This document shows, in pieces, positions 1 to 12,400 of a stretch of DNA of 62,000 bases; positions within the stretch are counted from its first letter, which is position 1; the number at the start of each line of letters is the position of its first letter. The DNA lies in the NCBI RefSeq assembly GCF_000003815.2, contig NC_049989.1, positions 23,183,626 through 23,245,625 of the forward strand, in the 5' to 3' direction. The notes beneath the pieces were generated by a model. That model was not told where the DNA came from. It did not search any database and worked only from the letters and a program-made list of their open reading frames with translations. The stretch is from Branchiostoma floridae (taxonomy: Eukaryota; Chordata; Leptocardii; Amphioxiformes; Branchiostomatidae). A program made the position numbers and the translations under genes.

Positions 1-3000
1 CCAATAAATTGCCAGGGCCTATTTGTGCACAACATAGAGTGTTACAGCCCCGAAGATTTCAAATGTGAAAGTAGTGGAGTATGTGTCCGACCAGAGTGGC
101 ATTGTGATGATTATGAAGATTGTGAAGACGGCTCAGATGAGGAAAATTGCACAAACATAGAGTGTTTCAACCCCGAAGATTTCAAGTGTGAAAGTAGTGG
201 AGTATGTGTCCGACCAGAGTGGCATTGTGATGATTATGAAGATTGTGAAGACGGCTCAGATGAGGAAAATTGCACAAGCAAAGAGTGTTACAGCCCCGAA
301 GATTTCAAGTGTGAAAGTAGTGGAGTATGTGTAGATCCATGGAAGCAATGTAATGGTTGGAATGATTGTGAAGACGGTTCAGATGAGGAAAATTGCACAA
401 ACATAGAGTGTTACAGCCCCGAAGATTTCAAATGTGAAAGTAGTGGAGTATGTGTACATCCATGGAAGCAATGTAATGGTTGGAATGATTGTGAAGACGG
501 TTCAGATGAAGAAAATTGCACAAGCAAAGAGTGTTTCAACCCCGAATATTTCAAGTGTGAAAGTAGTGGAGTATGTATCCGACCAGAGTGGCATTGTGAT
601 GATTATGAAGATTGTGAAGACGGCTCAGATGAGGAAAATTGCACAAGCAAAGAGTGTTTCAACCCCGAAGATTTCAAGTGTGAAAGTAGTGGAGTATGTA
701 TTGATCCAGAGAGGCAATGTGATGGTGGGAATGATTGTGAAGACGGTTCAGATGAGGAAAATTGCACAAGCAAAGAGTGTTTCAACCCCGAAGATTTTAA
801 GTGTGAAAGTAGTGGAGTATGTATTGATCCAGAGAGGCAATGTGATGGTGGGGATGATTGTGAAGATGGTTCAGACGAGGAAAATTGCACAAGCAAAGAG
901 TGTTACATCCCCGAAGATTTCAAGTGTAAAAGTAGTGGAGTATGTATTGATCCAGAGAGGCAATGTGATGGTGGGGATGATTGTGAAGATGGTTCAGACG
1001 AGGAAAATTGCACAAGCAAAGAGTGTTACATCCCCGAAGATTTCAAGTGTAAAAGTAGTGGAGTATGTATCCGACCAGAGTGGCAATGTGATGGTTATCA
1101 AAATTGTGAAGACGGCTCAGATGAGCAAAGTTGCACAAACATAGAGTGTTACAGCCCCGAAGATTTCAAATGTGAAAGTAGTAGAATATGTGTCCCTCCA
1201 GAGTGGCAATGTGATGGTAATGATGATTGTGTAGATGGTTCAGATGAGGAAGGTTGCTTGACCAAAGAGTGTTACGACCCAGACTATTTGAAGTGTGAAA
1301 GTAGTGGCGTATGTGTCTCTCCACAGAAGCAATGCGATGGTAATGACGATTGTAAAGAGGGTTTAGATGAGGAGGATTGCTTGGCCAAAGAGTGTTACGA
1401 CCCAGAATATTTGAAGTGTGAAAGTAGTGGCGTATGTGTAGCGCCATGGTGGCAATGTGACGGTAATGTTGATTGTGAAGACGGTTCAGATGAAGAAAAC
1501 TGCGCAATCGAGAGCTGTGACCACCCAGAAGTGTTCCAGTGCAAACGAAGTGACGTATGTGTCACTCCAGAGTGGCAATGTGACGGTGAGGATGATTGTG
1601 AAGATGGTTCAGATGAGGAAAATTGCACAGCCAAAGCGTGTTACGACCCCGAAGATTTCCAGTGTGTAAGCAGTGGAGTATGCGTACCTCCATGGGAGCA
1701 ATGTAACGGATGGGATGATTGCCCAGACGGTTCGGATGAGAAGAATTGTACAAGTTTAGAGTGTTACAGCCCCGAAGATTTCAAATGTGAAAGTAGTGGA
1801 GTATGTGTAGATCCATGGCAGCAATGTGACGGTGAGGATGATTGTGAAGACGGTTCAGATGAGGAACAGTGCACAGTATGCCCCTTGCCGAATTATTTCA
1901 AATGTAAAAGTGGTAGCAAGTGTATCTTTTCAAGGAGGCAATGTGACAGTGTTTATAATTGTGAAGACGGTTCAGATGAGGACAATTGCACAAGTAAAGA
2001 GTGTTACAGGCCTGGGTCTTTCAGGTGTGACGGTACTGGAGCATGTGTTCCTCCATTGTGGCAATGTGACGGTGTTGATAACTGTGGAGACGGTTCAGAT
2101 GAGGAGAATTGCCAAGAATGTAACAGCCCCAACTCTTTCAAGTGTGAAGGTAACGCAGCATGTTTCCCCCTATGGGAGCAATGTGACGGCGATAGGGATT
2201 GCGCAGACGGTTCAGATGAGGAAAACTGCATAAGCAAAGAGTGTTACATCCCCGACTCTATCAAGTGTGAAAGTAATGGAATATGCGTCTCTCCACAGAG
2301 GCAATGCGATGGCGACGATGATTGTTTAGATGGAGCAGATGAGGAAAACTGCACAAGCAAAGAGTGTTTCCGTCCTCAATATTTTAAATGTAATAGTAGT
2401 GGAACATGTGTCCGTCCGGAGAAGCAATGTGACGGTAAGGAAGATTGTGACGATGGTGGAGATGAGGAAAATTGCACAAGCAAAGAGTGTCTCAGACCCG
2501 ACTATTTCAAGTGTGAAAGTAATGGAGTATGTGTCCGGCCAGAGTGGCAATGTGATGGTGAGGATTTTTGTGAAGACCGTTCAGATGAGGAAAATTGCAC
2601 AGCCAAAGCGTGTTACGACCCCGAAGATTTCCAGTGTGTAAGCAGTGGAGTATGCGTACCACCATGGGAGCAATGTGACGGATGGGATGATTGCCCAGAC
2701 GGTTCGGATGAGAAGAATTGTACAAGTATAGAGTGTTACAACAACAGGTTCAAGTGCGAAAGTAGTGGAGTATGTCTCCTTCCGAAGTCGGAGTGTGATG
2801 GTGTCGATGACTGTGGAGATGGTTCTGATGAGGAAAATTGCACTGTCTGTCCCCTGCCTGATTATTTCAAATGTACAAGTGGTAGCAAGTGCGTTCCTCT
2901 AATTCAGCAATGTGACGGCGATGGTAATTGCGAGGACGGCTCGGATGAGGAAAACTGCACAGCCAAAGAGTGTTACGACCCCGACTATTTCAAGTGTGTA

Positions 3001-3424
3001 AGCAGTGGGGTTTGTATCCATCCGGACAGGCAATGTGATACTGGCGAGCATTGTCAAGACGGTTCAGATGAGGAAAACTGCTCAAGCAAAAAATGCGATT
3101 CCGACAAAGTCAGATGTGTAACTAGTGGCGCATGTTTCCCCAAACTAAAGCGATGTGACGGTCGTCATGATTGTCCAGACGGTTCGGATGAAGAATATTG
3201 CCGGGAGGAGTGCACCATACCCGACTATCTAAGTCACGTCATTCCAGACTGGCAATGTGACGGTGTCGATGATTGTCGCGACGGTTCAGATGAGAGGAAC
3301 TGCACAGCGGATGACTGCCCCCTGCCCAAGTTCTTCTGTGAACCCGAGGGTCCATGCCTCCCGGACACGAGGCGCTGCGATGGCGTCGGGGACTGTCGCT
3401 ACGGGTCCGATGAGCGTGGTTGCG
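1..3424 (+). CDS. Gene A giant exon with 28 consecutive LDLa modules
   Basis: One uninterrupted reading frame, open to the left edge, holds 28 LDLa modules of about 40 residues, each with the six-Cys pattern and a C-terminal acidic Ca2+ cluster of the [10 protein letters not shown] type. The first in-frame ATG is not at the left edge, so this is not the translation start. Module 27 (about 3210-3302) is degenerate and lacks its N-terminal cysteines. The exon ends at 3424, where TGCG is followed by the donor GTAAGC, in phase 1. The frame stays open to a stop at 3544-3546, but that tail lacks LDLa character and is intron. LDLa modules are usually one per exon, so 28 in a single exon suggests tandem growth inside an exon. 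Confidence 0.92.
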
Positions 3425-6400
3425 GTAAGCTCATCTTCTCATCATTGTTATTGTCAGTATGTTTCACTCCATACTACGAGTATGCAATACCACGGGTAGG
3501 GAAGTCAAATATACAATGTACCGTGTGTAAGATTGTAGTGCAATAAAGTTCTCTACTCCTCTATATCATTGATAATTCTTCTTCTCCTGTAAAATCCTCA
3601 AATGGACTCATTATTGCATCAAATAAAAACTGAAATTTGGCAAAAGGGTTAAGTGGGCATATTTCCTCATTTCTACATTTTTCATATCTTCCTCAAATTA
3701 CGCTATTAATTTTTTTGTCTAACCCAAAAATGGTATTAATTTTTTTCTTTTTTTTCTAACCCAAAAACTCACCTAATGGGCTCCTGTACCCTGATGATAA
3801 AACTAAAGCACCCGGAACTTAGCACTGAGGATGAGTTTTACACATTTATCTAATTGCCAAATTGAAATTCAATTTTTGTTGTATATACTGCTCCAAGATA
3901 TTCTGTTTGAGTAGTTGGGAACAATTTTTAGAACAAAATGCATAGTTTTGTCTTCTGTGCCTTGCTTTTCAGATCAAATGACCTAAAACTTGGTTTTGGG
4001 TGCCTAGGAGATATATCCATATCACTTCATTCACACTTTTGGCATGCATAACTTCGAAATGACTAATTTAACGAATTATTCCTGTGATTCTGTGTATATT
4101 TTGTGTTTCATTTGTATTTTTCGAACTGATAAAAGATTGTTTTACAGGATATACTAAAGATATTAGCTACTGTAAGGTATATTTATAGATAGATAGACAA
4201 GATAGATAAAGAGGTGGCTGTTGGATATCAAAATTTACCTCAGGCACAAATTAGAGGATTATACAAAAAAGTTCAGTAACTATGTGCTATATTTGTATCC
4301 CCTTGCTATAGGGTGACGGCAGGCCTGTCTCATACCACTGCGCTTTATGCATGAAATACTGTATACATTTCTGACTAAATAATTCAAATGTAAATAACTC
4401 AACTGTTTGAGTGAATGAGTGAGTAACCCATGTGCTTTAAAAACACGAAGATGTCTTTTTACTTCAATTTTTTTGCACCTGGAGTTTTACCGTGGTAACG
4501 AAAGAAGTAGAGACCATCATAATTATGTTATGTGAAATTTTGGTGTTCTTTTATTTTTATGTCAGCTGCTTTCTGGATACTTTGAAAGGAACCATTTCAA
4601 TAGCCACCATGGCTCTTTATTCTGTCTGACCAACTTCTTCGTCCGACAAAATAAAAATTTGTGTTCCCAAGGACTCGTTGGTGTTCCTCCTCGGTGTTCC
4701 TGAAACCAAAAACTTAAGGCAGACAACAAAGACCTGCACAGTGCTTGCTTGATTATTTTTCAATTGAATTGTAATGTTTAAACAAACTACTAATACAAGT
4801 TTGAGCGTTTTGACTACGTTGCTGGTATGAAACTTAAACTTTATTGCTCAACATTAGTAACGTTACATGATACAGTGCATGGCAGCAGCTTTAAAACAAC
4901 AAAACTATAAGTCTAATTGAGTTAAAATTAGTTAACAATGACAATGACAATGACCACGAGTTAACAGTACACCTATCAATAGATTTGTTTGAATTACATT
5001 AAATTAAAGTCATGTGGGTATGATATGATGGTTGCAGCCAGTGTGGTTTCCTTAATTTTTACAATAGAGTCGTTTTCTCGTGGTTAGAGAGAACTTTCTA
5101 AATGATTGGTTTCTTATGATTGGTTTCTCATATCATCATATAATGGACATTAAATACTGCCGTCTTTCACTGCTTTTAAGTGCCAGGGTGTACAAATCCT
5201 ATTTCACACGTATGTCGCCCATAACAATTTCTAGATGGTGGGCACCAATTCTAATCTTACTGCTAGTGGTGCGCAAGTCGCAAAATGCAAGCTATTGCGG
5301 TAAGTTTATGCACACATCAAACACTACCCTTCGGTGTGAAAGTTTTCTTACATTCTATGTTGTCCAGTGTGCAGCAGTGTAGAGTTCCGATGTGAAGGTA
5401 GCAGCACATGTGTGGCACCGTCCGGAGTGTGCGACGGAGTCCCCGACTGTGACGACGCGTCAGACGAGCTGCTGTGTCGTGAGTTGTATTACAATTACTA
5501 CTAAGGGTCAGGGCGACGTATACGGTATGGTCTAAATATGACAGGAGCCCAAACGATAGCAAACTTTCAGAAGCTTTATTTTATTTTTACTAAGCGCAAT
5601 TATAATGCCTACATTGGTGTTGTAGATTTGCTTATCATCTTCAATTCTAATTGCGGGTTGTAGTAGAAAAAGCTGACATGTCATTTCTATCTACATGTTA
5701 CCAGAGTCGTGTGCGGAGAAGGGCCAGTGGCAGTGTGACGGCGGTGAGTGCATCACTAACGCCTCGGTGTGTGACGGGGACAGGGACTGCTCTTCTGGGG
5801 AGGACGAAGAGAACTGCCCCGGTGGGTTCCTATATATTAACCAGTCATATATTCATCTCTTTTCATGATTAGAGCCTCTGGAACAATACGGTCAAGAGAG
5901 TGATTTCAATTTTCAAAGTACTTTTTTATTTTCTCTTCTTTGCACTCATAGTAGATGACCAACACCATGAAAAATGGAATTATTTCTTTCGGCCTGTCTG
6001 TATGTCTGTTTGTTTATATTTTCGTCTTTTTATGATCAGCATAACGTTTGAAAGGGTTGATAAATTAAGATAATATTGATAATTAAGTATTGGAAAAATC
6101 GATCTAGAGGTCAATGGCGATTTTGGGCCACCTGTAGACTTTCCGCAGTACTGAAGCAGAACGTAAGGATTGGAATCTTTGAATTTGTCAATGGCGCCGT
6201 TGATACAACTATTGATACATGCACGTACACTTTCTTGCAGCACCCTGCAATGGTCTCCAGTTGGAGTGTGACGGTGGATGCCTGCCGAAATATCGCGCCT
6301 GTGACGGGCTGGGGGACTGTTCGAACGGGCAGGACGAGATCAACTGTACAGCTGGAGGTGAGAATCAATAAACTAGTCTTCATCATACAAAACTCTTATA

Positions 6401-9400
6401 GGGTAAGGAGAGTTTTATGCAATAGAGAACCCCGGGCAGATAGAATAAATGAGGTTTTGTAAGATGAAAATGCAATGTTGAAGAAACTACTCCCTCCCAG
6501 GTTGTGGCGCAGACCAGTTCCCCTGCGCGGACGGTACCTGCCTGCTGGAGTCTCAGCTGTGTGACAACCTGACGGACTGCAGTGGAGGGGAGGACGAGGA
6601 CGACTGTGGAGGTACGAATATTAGGAACACGAAGCGAACCGTCTACTGTACTTACTAATAGGTATAATGCAGCTAGCTTTATAAATGTTATGGGATGATT
6701 CGTTATGTTCGTCTGTATCAATTGATACTTAGAGTAGTTCCTACTTGCACACGCACATAGTCTCACTGGTGACATTTTCCTTACAGACATCCCACCTCCT
6801 GGGTTTCCGCTTGGGTTGGCGAGTCGGTACATTCCCGATGTTTACGTCACCGCGAGTTCCGAGTACAAGCCGGAGTTCGCCGCCTCCCAGGCTCGGCACA
6901 CGCCTCCGACTACACCGGGGTACTGCTGGGTACCACGGTCTGTGCGGGACCAATGGATTCAGGTACCTGATGCTTATCGTTTCTTTGTTACCTCCATGAA
7001 AAATGCAAGTGCTCTTTTTGTGCCTATGTGTGTGTGTCTGTGTGTGTCCAAGTCTTTGTGTTTGTGGTCAGCATAACTTTAGAGCCTCTGAATGGAGCTG
7101 TAATGACATTTTGTATGTGGGTCGGTGTTGGGAAGATGAAGGTCAAAGTCACCTTTAAGTCTCCTGTTGTGTGCCCTTGGCACTGCAGCAGAACTTTGAT
7201 CTGGACGTGTAATGGCCTTGTTTTGTTTTGTTTTGGTGGCAGATAGCTTCTGATTCGACTTTCGAGGAGGAAGAAGTGTTGCTTTGGGACCCCTAGCATC
7301 ATGTTAAATCTATGCTGATTTAATGAAGGATTATGTTCTATTTTGTTTTAATAGCCACCTGAAAGACACGAATATTGGAATCCCTTTGATATATATATAT
7401 ATATTTGGCTGCAGGTTTACTTTGGCAATACGACTGACGTCACCGGTGTCGTCATCAGTGGAGGCGGCGCGAACTGGGACCTGGGCAGTTGGGTCACGTC
7501 ATTCACTCTGGCCTTCAGTATGGACGGCGCATCGTGGGTTCCATACGGAGGCAGCAGCAACGACGTGCAGGTACGAACTTCAAGGAACAAAGACTTTGTA
7601 TTGTATTGGGGCAAGGACGTCAGCGACTGCATATACAAGCGGCGACGTGTAGGGTGTGGATCATGACACTGCCCCGCACCTGAATTCACATGTGGCTTAA
7701 CTGATAGAGCGTTCGGGTCCGAATATAGAGGTCCCGAGTTCGAAACCCGCCGTGCCTTCGACGTTATGCCCATGGGAAGGCACTAAGTTATACGACCTTC
7801 CTCACTTCCTAGTAAAACTGGTTACCTGACTGCGCTAATCCCAGCGAGTCCGTGCACGTGATATTTCAAGATATCACTTTGTGTCCTTATCTGGACCTTA
7901 ATCTTCTTAAACCTTCTTGCACAGGTTTTCCAAGGAAACCGAGACCGGTACAACAGAGTGAGTCGTCCTCTCCCAACCCCTGTGACGTCACGCTACATCC
8001 GTCTGTACCCAGCAGGCTACAGGGGCTGGGTTGCCATGGTGATGGAAGTGTACGTCACCAACGGTAAGTCGGCTGTAGATCCAGCTTTAAACCAGAAAAA
8101 TTATGGCCACCATTATGTTCCATACAATTATACTCTTATTATGTACTTAAAGCCTTATCGTAGTGGATATCAAAAAATAATGTTTTGTTCCATTTTTAAG
8201 ATTATTCAGATTGTTCAGGTTGCATGTGAATACAAAACAAAAAGCACTGACATCCGTTACGCTAGCCTAGCTTTCCCAATTACATTTATTTTGTATGCCT
8301 GTAATCGGGAGCGTTCCCGACCTGGCACAGGTATACTTGTCACTCATTCGCCCAGTCCTCGAGTACGGACACGTTCTGTTGGTCGGTTGCAACGACCAAC
8401 TGTCTACCAGTATGGAACGGGTTCAAAAGCGTGCCCTCCGTATCATCTCCTGTGGTGGCAGTCGTTCAGTACCAAACCTTCCGTCCTGGAAAGAAAGGAG
8501 ACAAGCCGCAGCAATAAAGCTGTTTAAGGAAATGCTAAAGCAAGAACACCCGCTACACGATCTTGTGCCCCCCCCCCCCCCCCCCCCCAACGAGCTACAG
8601 CATCTGGCAGGCAACTGAGAAATCAGAACATCTTCTCAGTGCCTTAAGCAAGAACTGAAAGACTGAGACGGTCCTTTGTGCACACAGCTGTCAGACTGTT
8701 CAATTACTCTTCTGCTCAGTAATGTTACTGGGTCTCGCACTGGCCTTCCGGTTGTTTCACTTACTGACTCGTTTGTAACCTGCATTTGTATGTCTATGCC
8801 ATGTTTTTTATTGAGACCATTTGTAACAAATCGCACTTAATTCAGGAGGTCTGTGGCCCCCTGCTCACGTGGATTTGTGTGTGTGAAAACAAATAATCTA
8901 CAGTTTGATAGATTAGTTTCCAGGTGGGCTCTAAACACAACCACTGGTGTCTTGGACCAGGAGTTTCAAAATTAATGAAATCACTATATAGTGCATTTTT
9001 GGTACTCTGTTACCCACCTCTAACAACAGCCTGCTGATCTCTTCAGACGAAAACGCCTGGCTGAAGCAAGACGAGTACGTTCCACTGGGAGTTGGACTCG
9101 ATCCCAACGATCCCGCTGCGGTTCCGAAGATTCCCGACCTCCACATGACCGCGTCATCGCGAAGGGACGAGTTCTACCCGTGGCAGGCCCGCCTGAACAA
9201 CGGGGAGGGACCGCAGCTGGGGGCCTGCTGGTCTCCGGCTAAGTATCTGGACACGGACCAGTGGCTACAGGTATTTATTTTTGGGCCACAATACGTAGTC
9301 TAATAGATTAGGTGAGAATTGTATTCAACGTAAATGGTATGAAATGAAGATGGTAAAGATCTCAGGCTCAGAGCTCAGGCCTAAGCGGTCCTGGGTTCGT

Positions 9401-12400
9401 AACCTGCCATGTCACCAATCTTGTGCCCTTGGGAAAAGCACTTTACAAGACTTTCCTCACTTCACTCATGTGCAAAATGAGTACATAGCTTCGGCTAGGA
9501 CCGTCCCTCGGATAGGGCGTAAAATGGAGGTCCCGTGTTTGAGGGGAGCCACACCTTAAGCACGTTACAGATCTCACTACACTTATCATGAAGAGTACGT
9601 GGTCTGAAAAACATAGCTTGGTTTCTCCTTTTCACTCCAGATTAAGCACGACAACGTGTACGAAGTTGTCGGTGTCATCACCCAGGGGGCGTACAACACG
9701 GACTTCTGGGTGAGGTCTTACAGGCTGGCGTTCTCTGTGAATGGAGAATGGACCATGGACACAGACGGCACCGGACACAGTGAAGACATGGTCAGTCAGT
9801 TTAGCTATACTTGTGAAATCAGACGAGGCAATATGGCGTTCAAGAATTAAAAGTGTAGAACCATATATCTGAATGGTTCAATGCTTGTCTGCCCACGAAG
9901 TAATCTATTTTACTACCTTCTCTAAGTTTCCATGTAGCATGACAGCAGCTGTATAACAAGAGATTCGTTTGTTTCAGGTGTTCCAAGGAATCGCCGACAG
10001 CCACCGCTATGCTCGCAACATGTTGGACAAACCGGTGTTTGCACTCTACACTCGCTTCTACCCACTCAGCGTCCACAGTCGGGTCGCACTGAGGGTCGAG
10101 ATTCTCGTCAAATATGGTAAGACGTCTTATGTATTACATTAGTCAATATGTGCTTTACTTACTTAATTCTAGTTTTCTAGCACTCTACATAAAACAGCAT
10201 TCTGTAGTCAAGTGACTAATGTTACACTGTTTGCAATCTAAAATAGTCCCACTTACAAAATGATCAATGTGATTTATTCGACACTGATGAAGTATGAGCT
10301 CCAATTTAAACACAAATTTTGATAAAGACGTGGTCACAATTTTAGCTGTACCAATTACCATTATTTAGGGACCGGGTGTGCATCTCATGAGGTCTTCTGT
10401 AACGGAACATGTCGACCAAGAGAAACTTTCTGTCGGCTTTTTGACGGATGTGTGCCGCGGCGCTATTACTCCGGAGACAAGTAAATACAATCACAACTTT
10501 CCTCACATGTATGGGGATAGCTAAAAGCCTGTTGAGGCAGTATACCAGTTGTTGTGCTGCCCCTATGACTGATTAATCAGCCGTAGGGCTGATTAAAAAG
10601 CTACGGGACTGATGATGATGATGGGGATAGCTATTGTGGAATATTTTGGTGACTATTATCATGATAGAACTAACTGTTGGTGATTACGAAGATGACTGTT
10701 CTAAAAATGTCCTGTTGTCAGGTTACAGAGTAAAAGTGCACTTAGAATGATCATCGCCATAATGATGGTAAAACAAAGTGTATGAGGACATTTATATTCA
10801 GATATACATTCACGTTCTTAAAGTGAATTATTGAATCTAGAAGAAAGACGTCATTATCATTATGAGAGTACCATCGACAGGGCAGTATGTACATGTACGC
10901 ATGGAAGTTCATCAGTGACGGGTATCGACATTGTAACACGCTATTTCAGTATGTTTACCAACAAACGTCGTGACAACAAATCCTTAGATACTCTTGGCTT
11001 CTATAGCAGGTAAACATGCAAAAATATACTAAAACATGGGATCTCAATGAAAAAGAAAGAAAACTGTGTTTCAGACCTATATGTGAGGAAGTGCTTGATG
11101 CAGAGTGCGGACTGGAACTGGCCATGGATTTGGAGGCTCTCGGATGTTTGGGTTCGTTGGTTCACCTTTTATAACAACATACATAGACAGATTATGATCA
11201 TAGAAAGTAGACTATGTGTATATGCAAGTGTTTGACAGATGAACAGACAGTCTTGTTCGTAGATGCCATTGCAGACTGCTTGCACGAAAACACATCTGCG
11301 TCGGTAGAAGTAGCATTGATATGCACCAAAAAGTAGTTACTCAAGCAACTTGATATGGTTTTGGAAACGGTCAGATGTTTCAACTGGAATCCACCAGTTT
11401 TTGTCAGTGACACTGGAGTGATCTGGAAGAAACAGGTCTTCAGCTTGAAATTGCCTTACCTTTGATTTCTTTGGAATCCAAATTGTCTTCAAGTCTGAAT
11501 TGTCTTACAACGTTTCCTATTGGACATCTGAAATTGTCTTCATTCATAGTTAAGAGTATACAGACCTGTTTCTTCCAGATCACTTCAGTGTCACTGACGA
11601 AAACTGGTGGATTCCAGTGGAAACGTCTGACCGTTTCCAAAACCATATCCAGTTGCTTGAGTAACTACTTTTTGGCGTATCTTATTACCTGGATGTCTAA
11701 CCTACATCGACGTAGCATTGATATGAATTCTGATGCAGCTTTCAGCACTGGACTTTTGACACGATATTTTGTCAGTACAACGTCTTCTCTAAGACTTCCT
11801 CTCGGACAACCAAGTTTGCTGCACTCTCCTCTCTCTCTCCGCACACCCCCTTCCTCCTTGGGTCAGAGCTTTACTGTGCAACTCATAACGTTACATACCT
11901 GCCATTTAAAAATGATTGTCCCCTCTTCCCCTTGTAGAGATCGACAGTCAGTTCAGCCAGTGTGGGGACGGTGAAAGGTTCCATGCCAGTCTGGCTTGTG
12001 ACGGGACTGAAGACTGCTCCACAGGGGAGGACGAGGCGAGCTGTGACGGTAAGAATTCTCCTGGTACATCTGTGCGAGAAAAGACAATGACACCACAGTC
12101 TCGAAACGAAGGCAAATATGCAGGTTATCTAGCTGCTAGGTTTAGATTGCAATGGAATATTCAAAGACATCGTCATGCTTTTATTTGTACCCACATGCAA
12201 CATTTGGATACTTTCTAATTTCCGTTCCGTCCGTTTCCTTATTCTGCTGGCAAGGGATGTTTTTTCTACTCAATATGATACTTGAATCTTCTTTTACTTG
12301 ATGTAATGCTTGAACCTTATACTCTACCAATAGAATGCTTGAATATCCTACGTATCATAATGCTTAAGCCACAATTCTACAAACTACTCGCGCTCTACAC

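Noticed and set aside
434-2725. Several open frames on both strands inside the giant LDLa exon
   Set aside because: They mirror the 123-bp repeat in other frames and lack any Cys pattern or domain; only the LDLa frame makes sense.
3425-3546. Continuation of the LDLa frame to a stop at 3546
   Set aside because: LDLa character ends at a clean GTAAGC donor at 3425 and the phase 1 join to 5368 continues the domain series.
7690-7765. Possible tRNA gene (also 19676-19750 and 29128-29195)
   Set aside because: A and B boxes are present, but cloverleaf pairing is poor and each continues into a shared non-tRNA SINE body.
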